A stretch of DNA of 53,297 nucleotides from Megasphaera sp. MJR8396C (lineage in GTDB: Bacteria; Bacillota; Negativicutes; Veillonellales; Megasphaeraceae): the NCBI RefSeq assembly GCF_001546855.1, contig NZ_KQ958172.1:1-53297 (forward strand). The letters are read 5' to 3'. Made by a program: the position numbers and the translations under genes. Every line of letters begins with the position of its first letter. Within the stretch, counting starts at the first letter, position 1. Below are positions 1 through 7,655 of the stretch, in pieces. The notes under the pieces are model-generated. The model saw nothing but the letters and a program-made list of their open reading frames with translations, ran no database searches and was not told where the DNA came from.

Positions 1-28
1 TTGCCAGCTCAACAGGGTAAACCCCATA
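1..28. repeat. Left copy of a 28-bp terminal inverted repeat of the window
   Basis: The first 28 bases are the exact reverse complement of 53269-53296 at the far end. Both copies lie directly outside a terminator hairpin. This suggests a dispersed intergenic repeat at which the assembly stopped. No internal copy was noticed by eye. Confidence 0.85.
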
Positions 29-33
29 CACAG

Positions 34-68
34 AAACGCCTTGCACCCTCGTGGATGCAAGGCGTTTT
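34..68. terminator. Terminator-like hairpin downstream of the YkvI-like gene
   Basis: A perfect 12-bp stem (34-45 with 56-67) encloses a 10-base loop, with T-rich flanks. It lies beyond the 3' end of the leftward transporter gene that stops at 113 and probably terminates it. A T run is clearer on the plus strand, so it may act in both directions. Confidence 0.6.
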
Positions 69-112
69 GTCTGTCTGATTGTCTTTGGGAAAAATTATTT
101 ATTTTCCAAACC

Positions 113-1348
113 TCAATGACCGGCAGCTTCGGCAGTCGGTTTGAAGGCCTGTGCCGCCTGGGGATTTTCGTTCATGCTGTCGATGCGGGCCCGGTATTCC
201 ATGTCGTTGGCATAGCGCTTATTTTTGTAGCGGCCAATGGTCAGGAAGGGGACGATGATGATGGCGATGGCAGCGTATCCGCAGTAGCCGTAGCCGTATT
301 TGATGATGTTGGTCAGGCCGGCGATGGAAACGGTCATGGATGCGATGATGATGAAGGCTGTAACGATGGCGGCGCGGATGACCGAACGGGAGCTGATTTT
401 TTTCAGGATGTTAATTTCTGAAAAACGGGCCGTGAAGCCAAAGACCGTTGTGACGCCTGTCGAAATGAGGCACAGCATCAGGAAGGCGCTGTAGACGATG
501 GTCAGCCATGGCGAGCCCATGGCCTGGCAGCTGGTCAGGGTCGGTAAGGGCGATTTGCCGTAATAGCCGGACCAGCCTAAGAGCATGACGACGGCTAAGG
601 TCAGGGCAGCAGCGTTCATGGCGAAGGAGAACCACATCGACGTAGCGCAGTTCTTACGCGTGACTAAAGGCGTGCCGACGACGATCATGGTCGGGATGAC
701 GACGCATTGGAAGCCGGCATAGGTGAAGGCGTGGAGAATGGCTGTCGGGACGTTGCTGAAACCGTTGACGGCGAAGTCCTGGGCCATGACGGCCGTAAAG
801 GCCTGGGTTCCTTCGACGGAGCCTGCCGAATAGATGCCGACCGAGAAAATGGCGACGACCATTGCCAGGATAGCCATGCCCATGTAGGTCGTGGCCCGGC
901 GGACCAGGCCGGCACCGAAGATGGTCAGGAAGAAGATGATGATGCCGACGACGCCGATGCCGGCGTAGTAGTTGAGGCCGGTCTGGGCGTTGATGGCCGA
1001 GGCGGCGCCGGAAATGGTAGCCGATACAGCCATTAAGACCATGATGTAGAAGAAGGCTTCAAAGAAATATTCGATGCCCGTGAAGGGACGGTATAAGTTC
1101 TGGAATAACTGGCGGTAACTGGTGAGGTGCCGCGAATTATACATGTTCATGGCTTCCTTGATGGTCAGGGTGAACAGCAGCATGGTGATGATGGCCGTAA
1201 TGGGACCGAGCCAGCCCAGGCTGACGAAGTAGACGTTTTCCTGATTGCCCGTAGCAAAGCCGCCGCCGGCGTGAGAACTGAACAGGACGGCTCCGACGGA
1301 AAAACACATGCTGAGGGATGCCGTTTTCATAGATGACATGTTGACCAT
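113..1348 (-). CDS. YkvI-like integral membrane transporter
   Basis: A 411-residue, strongly hydrophobic protein with about 10-11 membrane segments. Near the N-terminus it has a glycine-rich AGGGFATG stretch like that of YkvI-type membrane proteins, which belong to the LeuT-fold/APC-like group. The substrate is not known from sequence. The start at 1348 is supported by an AAAGGAGG ribosome site just upstream; a longer reading frame to 1507 runs into the T-box leader and is rejected. The gene is alone in its transcription unit, behind a sigma-70-type promoter and a T-box leader, so its expression should rise when a particular tRNA is uncharged. That points to an amino acid or a related nutrient as substrate, which is inference. 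The family call is moderate, the membrane character certain. Confidence 0.68.
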   Translation of the reverse strand: MVNMSSMKTASLSMCFSVGAVLFSSHAGGGFATGNQENVYFVSLGWLGPITAIITMLLFTLTIKEAMNMYNSRHLTSYRQLFQNLYRPFTGIEYFFEAFFYIMVLMAVSATISGAASAINAQTGLNYYAGIGVVGIIIFFLTIFGAGLVRRATTYMGMAILAMVVAIFSVGIYSAGSVEGTQAFTAVMAQDFAVNGFSNVPTAILHAFTYAGFQCVVIPTMIVVGTPLVTRKNCATSMWFSFAMNAAALTLAVVMLLGWSGYYGKSPLPTLTSCQAMGSPWLTIVYSAFLMLCLISTGVTTVFGFTARFSEINILKKISSRSVIRAAIVTAFIIIASMTVSIAGLTNIIKYGYGYCGYAAIAIIIVPFLTIGRYKNKRYANDMEYRARIDSMNENPQAAQAFKPTAEAAGH

Positions 1349-1382
1349 AATTGTTTCCTCCTTTGATGGACAGGGAGAGAAA

Positions 1383-1650
1383 CGAAAACGCCTTTCGTCT
1401 CTCTGCAAGTTATTGCTAAGAGACGAAAGGCGTTGTATCCTTCCGCGGTACCACTCTGTTTCATCCTTTCGGATGCCCTCTCGGATACGGCCATCGGCGA
1501 TATCCATGCTCTGTAACGGGAGTTCCCGTGTCGGCCTACTTCATTCAGCGTCTCCGCTCGGCAATGAGTTCGGTTCAGTCTCTGTACTGCTTCGCACCGG
1601 CCAGCAGCTCTCTGAAAACGAGGGGCTCGAACGTACTATTTTGCGTCGTC
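1383..1650 (-). promoter_or_regulatory. T-box riboswitch leader with intrinsic terminator, probable Ile specifier
   Basis: Read on the minus strand, the leader has the conserved T-box sequence TGGTACCGCG (1443-1454). It is followed by a perfect 16-bp terminator stem (1387-1402 with 1419-1434) and a T-rich run. Upstream are the AGAGAG/GGTGCGAAG elements of stem I. In the specifier loop, GAACTC is followed by ATT and then GCCGAG, so the codon read by tRNA is probably ATT (Ile, at 1563-1565). T-box leaders read through the terminator when uncharged tRNA pairs with the specifier and the T-box bulge. The T-box call is strong; the specifier assignment is a reading by eye. Confidence 0.9.
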
Positions 1651-1680
1651 GCGTTTATGGCGTTTTTTGTTGATGGAGCT

Positions 1681-1709
1681 ATGATATCACCGGGAACTTA
1701 AAAAGTCAA
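1681..1709 (-). promoter_or_regulatory. Sigma-70-type promoter of the T-box/YkvI-like gene
   Basis: On the minus strand, TTGACT (1704-1709) is followed by a 17-base spacer and TATCAT (1681-1686). The -10 hexamer is preceded by TGA, making an extended -10. It lies about 30 bases before the leader RNA features. Confidence 0.75.
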
Positions 1710-1767
1710 GGAGAAAAAAGTAATATTTTTTCGAAAAAGATGAGATAAACGTTTAAGTTTAAAACAA

Positions 1768-1798
1768 ATAAAAAGACCGCCCATGACGGACGGTCTCA
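1768..1798 (-). terminator. Terminator of lysP
   Basis: Directly after the lysP stop codon, the minus strand reads GAGACCGTCC, a short loop, then GGGCGGTCTTTTT. This is a GC-rich stem followed by T residues. Confidence 0.75.
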
Positions 1799-1801
1799 GG
1801 A

Positions 1802-3253
1802 TTATTTGTCACGCGACAGGTCGACCTCTTTCAGCGGAATGAGGTGCGTCTTGTGTTTAAATTTATGATAGAGGAAGACGGCTAGGAAGACCGGGATGCC
1901 GATGTAGGCGACGCTGGCACCGTACCAGTCGATTTCAGCCCCGGTGAAGGCCGAGTAGTTCTGGCCGGCCGTGACGATGATACACATGATCAGCGCCAGG
2001 AGAGGGCCAAAGGGGAACCAGGTTGCTTTGTACGGCAGGTCTTTCAAGTCCTTGCCCTGGGCGATATAGGCCCGGCGGAAGCGGTAGTGGCAGATGGCGA
2101 TGCCGATCCAGGTGATGAAGCCGGCCATGCCGCTGATGTTAACCAGCCAGTCATAGGCCTTGCCTTCGCCGATGAGAGATGTGAGGAAGGCTGCCAGGCC
2201 GAAGACGACCGTGGCAAATAAGGCATACGACGGAACGCCGCGCTTATTGAGCTTGAGGAAGCATTTCGGAGCCTGGCCCGTTTCAGCCATGGCATAGAGC
2301 ATACGCGTCGAAACGTAGAGGCCGGAGTTGCCTGCCGAGAGAACGGCGGTCAGGATGACGGCGTTCATGATCGATGCGGCGGCGACTAAGCCGAAGCGTT
2401 CAAAGACCAGCGTGAAGGGGCTGATGGAAATGTTGACGATATCCGTATTGAGCAGGTTCGGGTCGGTGTAAGGAATGAGGAAGCCGATGACCGTAAAGGC
2501 GCCTAAGTAGAAAATGAGGATACGCCAGAAAATCGAATGGACCGCACGGGGGACATTCTTTTCCGGATCTTCACTTTCACCGGCGGCAATGCCGATCATT
2601 TCCGTCCCTTGGAAGGAGAAGCCGGCGACCATGAAGATACCCAACATAGCCGTGAAGCCGCCGACGAAGGGCGCTTCATCGACAGTCCAGTTGACGAAGC
2701 CCGGCGACGGTTCGGAACCGAGGCCCAAGATGAGCAGCGTCCCGGTAAACAGGAAGACCAGGACCGTCAAGACCTTGATGCCGGCGAAGATAAATTCACT
2801 TTCGCCGTAGGATCGGGTCGACAGGTAGTTGAGGGCGAACAAGATGATCAGGAACAAGCCGCTCCAGAGGGCTGCCGGTACGTCCGGGAACCAGTACTTC
2901 ATGATGAGAGCGCCGGCGACGAGTTCGGCGGCAACCGTAATGGCCCAGTTGAACCAGTAGTTCCAGCCCAGGGCAAAGCCCAAGGACTTGTCGACGTAGC
3001 GGTTGGCGTACGTTTCAAAGGAGCCGCTGACCGGAAGGTATGAAGCCATTTCACCCAGTCCTGTCATAAGAAAATAGACCATGATGCCGATGAGGGCATA
3101 GGCGACGAGTGCCCCACCCGGCCCAGCAGTGCTGACTGTTTCACCGCCGGCTACGAACAAGCCGGTGCCGATTGCACCGCCGATGGCAATCATGTTCATG
3201 TGGCGGGCTTTCAGACTGCGGCGCAGCTTTTGCTGCTGTTGAGTTTCTTCCAT
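1802..3253 (-). CDS. lysP: Lysine-specific permease LysP (APC family)
   Basis: A 483-residue amino acid:proton symporter of the inner membrane, with about 12 membrane segments. It matches the LysP pattern along its length: MIAIGGAIGTGLF at residues 21-33, PVSGSFETYANRYV, GWNYWFNW, GFSFQGTEMIGIAAGESEDP, and NAVILTAVLSAGNSG. In the characterised family this carrier imports L-lysine, and in enterics it also senses lysine for CadC. The start at 3253 is the usual LysP N-terminus with a short charged leader (MEETQQQQ). Substrate is assigned by family resemblance only. The gene is monocistronic, with its own promoter (3317-3345) and terminator (1768-1798). No lysine riboswitch is visible in the 60-odd bases of leader. 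Confidence 0.9.
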   Translation of the reverse strand: MEETQQQQKLRRSLKARHMNMIAIGGAIGTGLFVAGGETVSTAGPGGALVAYALIGIMVYFLMTGLGEMASYLPVSGSFETYANRYVDKSLGFALGWNYWFNWAITVAAELVAGALIMKYWFPDVPAALWSGLFLIILFALNYLSTRSYGESEFIFAGIKVLTVLVFLFTGTLLILGLGSEPSPGFVNWTVDEAPFVGGFTAMLGIFMVAGFSFQGTEMIGIAAGESEDPEKNVPRAVHSIFWRILIFYLGAFTVIGFLIPYTDPNLLNTDIVNISISPFTLVFERFGLVAAASIMNAVILTAVLSAGNSGLYVSTRMLYAMAETGQAPKCFLKLNKRGVPSYALFATVVFGLAAFLTSLIGEGKAYDWLVNISGMAGFITWIGIAICHYRFRRAYIAQGKDLKDLPYKATWFPFGPLLALIMCIIVTAGQNYSAFTGAEIDWYGASVAYIGIPVFLAVFLYHKFKHKTHLIPLKEVDLSRDK

Positions 3254-3316
3254 GCAAAATCACAACCTTTTTTTATAGAATTGATAAATGAAATCTAAAA
3301 AAACTCATACGAATAT

Positions 3317-3345
3317 ATTATATAGGATGATGGCGGCGATGACAA
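3317..3345 (-). promoter_or_regulatory. Promoter of lysP
   Basis: Minus strand TTGTCA (3340-3345), 17-base spacer, TATAAT (3317-3322). Spacing is ideal and it lies about 65 bases before the lysP start. Confidence 0.75.
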
Positions 3346-3384
3346 ATAAATATTCTGCAATTATGCAAGAATTATATAGGATGA
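3317..3384. repeat. 14-bp direct repeat between lysP and the chorismate mutase operon
   Basis: ATTATATAGGATGA occurs at 3317-3330 and again at 3371-3384, start to start 54 bases. The first copy contains the lysP -10 hexamer. Between them lies an imperfect dyad, ATTCTGCA...TGCAAGAAT. This may be a shared operator for the divergent genes, or a small local duplication. Confidence 0.55.
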
Positions 3385-3460
3385 CGAACCCTCCATAGCC
3401 TTTTAGCGGCGTTTCCGCTATAATAGTAGTATTACCATGCGTAAAAGGAAAGGATAGCTT

Positions 3461-3730
3461 ATGGAATTAGAAGAATGCCGCCGGGAGATCGACGGACTCG
3501 ACCGGGAACTGGCGAAGATTTTGGAACGGCGCATGCAGGTCGTCGCCGCCGTCGCCGCTTATAAAAAAGAGCATCATATGGAGATCTACGATCCGCGGAG
3601 GGAGCGGCAGGTGCTGGATAAAATTTCGAATTTGACGGAGCAGAAAAATTTGGCTCCCTATTTGCGCCGCATCTACCAGTGCATCATGGATGAAAGCAAA
3701 AAATACGAACGCGAACACATGGGGATATGA
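3461..3730 (+). CDS. aroQ: Chorismate mutase, AroQ type (monofunctional)
   Basis: An 89-residue all-helical protein matching the AroQ/CM_2 fold: N-terminal EECRREIDGLDRELAKILERRM, then a helix with AYKKEH and RRERQVL. These supply the conserved Arg/Lys residues (R11-type helix 1 Arg, K39-type, R51-type) that bind chorismate. It converts chorismate to prephenate, the first step to Phe and Tyr. The family is usually 85-100 residues, so it is complete. The start ATG at 3461 has GGAAAGGA upstream. Its stop overlaps the start of recD2 (ATGA), so the two genes are probably co-translated; functionally they are unrelated. A TATAAT at 3419-3424 could be its -10, but the -35 is weak. Confidence 0.85.
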   Translation: MELEECRREIDGLDRELAKILERRMQVVAAVAAYKKEHHMEIYDPRRERQVLDKISNLTEQKNLAPYLRRIYQCIMDESKKYEREHMGI

Positions 3731-5892
3731 TGATGGAAGAACTTATTGTACGAGGCATTGCTGAACGCATCTTGTTTGAAGCCTCTGATTCGGATTATCG
3801 CGTCTTTCGCCTCCACGATGAAAGCAGCGACACGACGTATACCGTGACCGGCCATGGGATGAAACCCCTCGTTGGCGATCGATTGGAAGTGAAGGGCCAC
3901 TGGGTGCAGCATAAGCGCTATGGCCGCCAGTTTGCGGCCGACGGTTGGAGCCGCGTCATTCCCGAATCGGTCGACGGCATCGAACGCTTTCTCGGAAGCG
4001 GCGCCGTCAAGGGCATGGGACCGGCCCTGGCCCATCGCGTCGTCGCCCACTTTGGCAAGGATACGATGGAGATTTTGGAAAAGGACCCGCAGCGCCTCTT
4101 AGAAATCGAAGGCATTGGCCCTAAGAAACTAGCCGTCATTACGGAATCTTTTTACGAAGAAAAACAGATCAACGACATCGCCTACGATTTGGAACAACAC
4201 GGCGTTGCCGGAAGGTATGCCAGTCGGCTCCTGCAGAAATACGGCGACGACGTTCATTACGTCCTGACCGAAGAACCGTACCGGATGATCCATGAAATCG
4301 ACGGCTTTGGCTTTAAGACGGCCGACCAAATCGCCTTGGCCTACGGCATGGACCGCCAGTCGCCGCAGCGCCTCGGCGCCGGTCTGGCCTACGTCCTTCA
4401 GACTATGACTCAAAACGGCCACGTCTGCATCCCTGACACTGAGTTGGTGCGACGGGCGGCTTTCCTTTTGCAGGCCGATGCTTTGGGGCTGCACGATATC
4501 CTGCAGGATACCGTCGATATGGGACAATTACGGACGGCGGACTTTGAAGGTACGGTCTACGTCTATACGCCGGAAGCCTATGAAGAGGAAGAATCCATAG
4601 CCAATCGTATTCGCGAGATGGCGGCCATGAAGCCTCTGGCCGTTAAGACCCATGTCCAATTATTTCTCGACCGCTGGCAGGACTCCTGCCATTTTGAACT
4701 GGCGGATAAGCAGCGCGAAGCCGTCGAAAAGTCGCTCCAATCGGGGATGACCGTCATCACCGGCGGTCCCGGCACGGGGAAGACGACCGTCGTTCAGACC
4801 ATCATCCGCCTGGCTGAACAAGAAGGGCTGCGCATCCTGCTCTGTGCGCCGACGGGACGGGCGGCTAAGCGCCTGGCTGAAACGACACAGCGCAAGGCTA
4901 AGACCATTCATCGACTGCTCATTCCCGACGGCCATGTCGGTAAGGTCCAGTCCTTTGAATATAATGAAACGAAGTTATTGCCGGCCGATTTGGTCATCGT
5001 CGACGAAGTGTCTATGCTCGATATGGAAATGATGTACCATTTGCTGAACGCTCTGAAACCGCAGTGCCGCTGCATCCTCGTCGGGGATGCCGACCAGTTG
5101 CCGTCGGTCGGGGCCGGCGCCGTCCTCCACGACGTCATCGCCTCGGAAATGGTACCCGTCGTTCGCCTGGATACGATTTTCCGCCAAAAAGAAGGGGGCC
5201 GCATCGTTACTAACGCCCACTTGATTAACAATGGACGCCTGCCGGTCGTCAACGAAGACTTGGAATTTCGCTTCGTCGAAATCGAGACCGAAGCTGATGG
5301 GGCGACGCAAATCAGCGCTTTGTACCGCAGTGAAGTCCAAGAGACGGGCGACGAATTTGCTGTTCAGGTCTTGTCGCCTATGTACAAGGATCCCTGCGGC
5401 GTCGATAACCTCAATCAGCTCATTCAGGAACGTCTCAATCCCCCTGTCGTGGGCAAGGGCGAATTGAAGGGCCGCCACATGATCTTTCGCGTCGGCGACA
5501 AGGTCATGCAGAAGCACAACGACTATGAAAAGGGCGTGTTTAACGGCGACATCGGCCAAATCTTTGCCGTCCAGCACGACATGGTCTACGTCCGTTATCC
5601 TGAACAGGACGTCAAGTACGAAGGAGCAGAAATCGACGAAATTACCCTGGCCTACGCCATTACCGTCCATAAGAGCCAGGGGAGCGAATACCATACGGTC
5701 ATCATGGCTTTGGTCAACAGCCATTCCATCATGCTCCAGCGAAATCTCTTCTACACGGCCGTTACCCGGGCCAAGCGGAAAGTCATCTTAGTCGGCACCA
5801 AGCGGGCCGTCCAAACGGCTGTCCAGAACCAGCGGACAAGCCGCCGTTTTACCCTGCTCATTCCACGGCTTCAAGGCGAACTCTTAACCTAG
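3727..5892 (+). CDS. recD2: RecD2-like ATP-dependent DNA helicase (SF1B)
   Basis: A 721-residue protein with the RecD2 architecture: an N-terminal OB-like region, helix-hairpin-helix repeats (LEIEGIGPKKL near residue 125 and IDGFGFKTAD near 195), then an SF1 helicase core. The core has Walker A GGPGTGKTT (about 346-354), Walker B VIVDEVSMLD, motif III GDADQLPSVGAG, and C-terminal motifs LAYAITVHKSQGSEY and YTAVTRAK. RecD2 enzymes are 5'-3' helicases that work without RecBC in repair and mismatch tolerance. Length fits the usual 700-750. The start at 3727 overlaps the chorismate mutase stop; two further ATG codons follow at once, so the exact start may shift by one or two residues. comF follows after 25 bases. 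Confidence 0.93.
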   Translation: MMMEELIVRGIAERILFEASDSDYRVFRLHDESSDTTYTVTGHGMKPLVGDRLEVKGHWVQHKRYGRQFAADGWSRVIPESVDGIERFLGSGAVKGMGPALAHRVVAHFGKDTMEILEKDPQRLLEIEGIGPKKLAVITESFYEEKQINDIAYDLEQHGVAGRYASRLLQKYGDDVHYVLTEEPYRMIHEIDGFGFKTADQIALAYGMDRQSPQRLGAGLAYVLQTMTQNGHVCIPDTELVRRAAFLLQADALGLHDILQDTVDMGQLRTADFEGTVYVYTPEAYEEEESIANRIREMAAMKPLAVKTHVQLFLDRWQDSCHFELADKQREAVEKSLQSGMTVITGGPGTGKTTVVQTIIRLAEQEGLRILLCAPTGRAAKRLAETTQRKAKTIHRLLIPDGHVGKVQSFEYNETKLLPADLVIVDEVSMLDMEMMYHLLNALKPQCRCILVGDADQLPSVGAGAVLHDVIASEMVPVVRLDTIFRQKEGGRIVTNAHLINNGRLPVVNEDLEFRFVEIETEADGATQISALYRSEVQETGDEFAVQVLSPMYKDPCGVDNLNQLIQERLNPPVVGKGELKGRHMIFRVGDKVMQKHNDYEKGVFNGDIGQIFAVQHDMVYVRYPEQDVKYEGAEIDEITLAYAITVHKSQGSEYHTVIMALVNSHSIMLQRNLFYTAVTRAKRKVILVGTKRAVQTAVQNQRTSRRFTLLIPRLQGELLT

Positions 5893-5917
5893 ATCTTTTG
5901 CGATAGGAGGCTGCCAT

Positions 5918-6565
5918 ATGTCACTCTTTTCGGCTATTGCTAACCTTTTCTATCCGCCCACCTGCCCGGCTTGCGGCGTCCTCATGAAGCGCGACGGCGA
6001 CTGGTGTCCGTCGTGCCTGGCTAGGGTGTGGCATCCGCGGCGCATCAATCGCTCCCAACAATTAAAGGCCATCGACGCCTGTTACTGCCTGGCTGACTAT
6101 GATGGAGCCATGCGCCAACTGCTCCACGCTATTAAATATGGCGGCAAACAAGGAAAATGTCGGGCCTGCCGCGTCTTCTTAGAGCGATTTCCCTGGCCCG
6201 AACGACTGAATGCCATTGATATGGTCGTCCCCGTACCCTTGGCGCCGGAAAAACTAAAAAGCCGCGGCTTCAATCAAGTCGAAGGCCTTTTTAAAGAATG
6301 GGCCGACGATCATTATCGCTGGGCCGACATCCTCCAGAGGTTGCGTCCGACAAAAGCCCAGTGGCACCTGCCCAGAAGCCAGCGGTCGGAAAACGTCCAT
6401 CGCGCTTTCGGACTCCGCGAAACAGCTGATGTCAGAGGCAAGCATATCTTACTCGTCGACGACATCTTCACGACGGGTTCGACACTTAATGATTGCGCCG
6501 CTGCCTTGAAGCGAAACGGGGCGGATGAGGTCATCGGCTTGGTCATCGCCAGCGGGGCGCCGTAG
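5918..6565 (+). CDS. comF: ComF family phosphoribosyltransferase-like protein
   Basis: A 215-residue protein with the ComF plan: an N-terminal four-Cys zinc module (CPACG at about 16-20 and CPSC at about 31-34), a PRTase core with VPVPL, SRGFNQ and RSENVHRAF, and the PRPP loop LLVDDIFTTGSTL near the C-terminus. ComF is needed for inward handling of single-stranded DNA in natural transformation of Gram-positive and Gram-negative species; its exact reaction is unsettled. AGGAGG lies upstream of the ATG at 5918. It follows recD2 closely and is probably in the same operon. Length is normal, so it looks intact. Confidence 0.9.
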   Translation: MSLFSAIANLFYPPTCPACGVLMKRDGDWCPSCLARVWHPRRINRSQQLKAIDACYCLADYDGAMRQLLHAIKYGGKQGKCRACRVFLERFPWPERLNAIDMVVPVPLAPEKLKSRGFNQVEGLFKEWADDHYRWADILQRLRPTKAQWHLPRSQRSENVHRAFGLRETADVRGKHILLVDDIFTTGSTLNDCAAALKRNGADEVIGLVIASGAP

Positions 6566-6644
6566 GCACTATCAGGAAGAGAATGAAGGCCTTGATTTCC
6601 TGTTGGAAGACGAATCGGTTACGGTCGTCTCGTGATAGGGGCTG

Positions 6645-6673
6645 TTGTCGAAAACCGGGAATCTTAGTATAAT
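6645..6673 (+). promoter_or_regulatory. Promoter of the split rpn gene
   Basis: TTGTCG (6645-6650), 17-base spacer, TATAAT (6668-6673), 27 bases before the ATG at 6701. Confidence 0.65.
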
Positions 6674-6700
6674 AAAAATGAAAAGAAAGGTGATGCTTAG

Positions 6701-6999
6701 ATGCCTACGAATGACACGATTCCAGTGGCTCAACAAGCCAAACGCCATCAGCGGGCATTAAACATTATCAAGAGATGGCGACTCATGGATGATGATTTCA
6801 TGAAGCGTTGTTTTAAAGACAATATTCCGGCCGTCGAATGTATTTTGCGTATCATCATGGAAAAGCCGGATTTACAGGTAGAAATGGTGCAGATTGAGGA
6901 TACGATTCCCAACCTTTCCGGCCACGGGATACGGATGGATGTGCATGCCACCGATTCGACAGGAACGGAATATGACATCGAAGTACAGCGGGCCGATAA
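6701..6999 (+). pseudogene. Rpn-family PD-(D/E)XK nuclease, 5' fragment interrupted by the mobile element
   Basis: The first 99 codons and two bases of a gene for an Rpn-type (recombination-promoting nuclease/putative transposase) protein. The PD-(D/E)XK core is visible: MDVHATDSTG followed by YDIEVQRAD, whose ExQ motif lies just before the break. Reading on into the element adds five codons (AHVR plus part of the junction codon) and stops at 7015, giving a 104-residue truncated product. Joining 6999 to 18176 restores one frame of 286 codons including the stop, with RADKGAGMKRARF across the junction. That matches the usual Rpn pattern of a GA-containing loop followed by a KRAR helix. The promoter and an AAAGGTGA ribosome site are intact, so the fragment may still be expressed. 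The family call rests on recognition; the split is read from sequence. Confidence 0.85.
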
Positions 7000-7023
7000 T
7001 GCTCATGTACGGTAAGGAAGCAA
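6998..7023 (+). repeat. Left core dinucleotide (AA) and left terminal inverted repeat
   Basis: AA at 6998-6999 is followed by a 24-base end, TGCTCATGTACGGTAAGGAA then GCAA. It matches the inverted right end at 19 of 24 positions, and all five differences are transitions. The same AA flanks the right end at 18174-18175. Confidence 0.85.
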
Positions 7024-7088
7024 GCAACCGAAAACAAGAGATAGACCGCCAGCACTACACTATTCCGAACCAAAGACCAAAAGATAAG

Positions 7089-7128
7089 CATTGTGGGAAA
7101 ATCTAAACTTTTGGATTTTCCTACAATG
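7089..7128. other. Strong hairpin near the left end of the element
   Basis: CATTGTGGGAAAATC (7089-7103) pairs with GATTTTCCTACAATG (7114-7128), 15 pairs including one G-T, with a 10-base loop. No T run follows. A second, perfect 9-bp hairpin lies at 7221-7244. No gene was recognised from 7024 to 7330. Confidence 0.6.
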
Positions 7129-7220
7129 CCAACTACGGCGGAATCCCTCCCACTCCTTATATCTTTCTGTATACATTGAATTTGTATTTAGTAAAATGCA
7201 GACAACACCACGGATCGGCT

Positions 7221-7244
7221 TTTGGTTGGACAATTCCAACCAAA
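7221..7244. other. Perfect 9-bp hairpin in the left non-coding part of the element
   Basis: TTTGGTTGG (7221-7229) and CCAACCAAA (7236-7244) flank the loop ACAATT. Function unknown; it could be a recombinase accessory site, a transfer or replication signal, or part of an RNA. Confidence 0.55.
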
Positions 7245-7333
7245 CACCACAGCAGACAGCAGAAAACATTCTGAACGCTAGGAAGCCGGTATGATTGTTA
7301 CATATAAGGGGAAGAAAAATTTCTTTTAGGTAC

Positions 7334-7362
7334 TTGCTTTCCTAAAACTGATGTGATACAAT
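7334..7362 (+). promoter_or_regulatory. tet(W) promoter
   Basis: TTGCTT (7334-7339), 17-base spacer, TACAAT (7357-7362) with an extended -10 TGA. It precedes the leader peptide at 7391, as in tet(M)/tet(W) leaders. Confidence 0.8.
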
Positions 7363-7390
7363 GATTTAATCCAGAAAAGGAGTAAAAAAT

Positions 7391-7414
7391 ATGCGGCAAG
7401 GTATTCTTAAATAA
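7391..7414 (+). CDS. Leader peptide of tet(W) (MRQGILK)
   Basis: A seven-codon frame with GGAG shortly upstream. The same short peptide begins the tet(M) leader of Tn916-type elements. Its last codons form the left arm of a 12-bp hairpin (7401-7412 with 7496-7507), so ribosome movement over it can change the fold of the leader. A second mini-frame of 14 codons, MLYMCMSATY..., runs 7552-7596 and enters the attenuator stem, like the 28-codon-region peptide of tet(M). Confidence 0.75.
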   Translation: MRQGILK

Positions 7415-7624
7415 AACTATAATCAAATAGTGGGAACAAAGGATTATGATAGCTCCTTTTGTAGGGGCTTAGTTTTTTGTACCCAATTTAAGAATACTTT
7501 TGCCTTATCAATTTTGACATATCCCCAAAAACAGCAATCACAAACAGGTGTATGCTGTATATGTGTATGTCCGCAACTTATAATCCCCAGTGGTAAAAGT
7601 ATTTTACTGCTGGGGATTTTTATG
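7401..7624 (+). promoter_or_regulatory. tet(W) transcription attenuator
   Basis: GTATTCTTAAAT (7401-7412) pairs perfectly with ATTTAAGAATAC (7496-7507). A terminator hairpin follows: AATCCCCAGTGGTAAAA (7583-7599) with TTTTACTGCTGGGGATT (7603-7619), then a T run to 7621. The layout matches the drug-responsive attenuators of ribosomal-protection genes, where slowed ribosomes let transcription pass into the resistance gene. The mechanism is transferred from tet(M), not shown here. Confidence 0.8.
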
Positions 7625-7655
7625 CCCTTTGGGGCTGTAAAGGGAGGACAATCAC

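Noticed and set aside
3254-3316. Lysine riboswitch before lysP
   Set aside because: The leader after the promoter is only about 60 bases and lacks the conserved riboswitch sequences.
6566-6644. Coding-like remnant YQEENEGLDFLLEDE... after comF
   Set aside because: Only about 23 codons, not in frame with comF and with no start. It may be a trace of a lost gene, but there is too little to support it.
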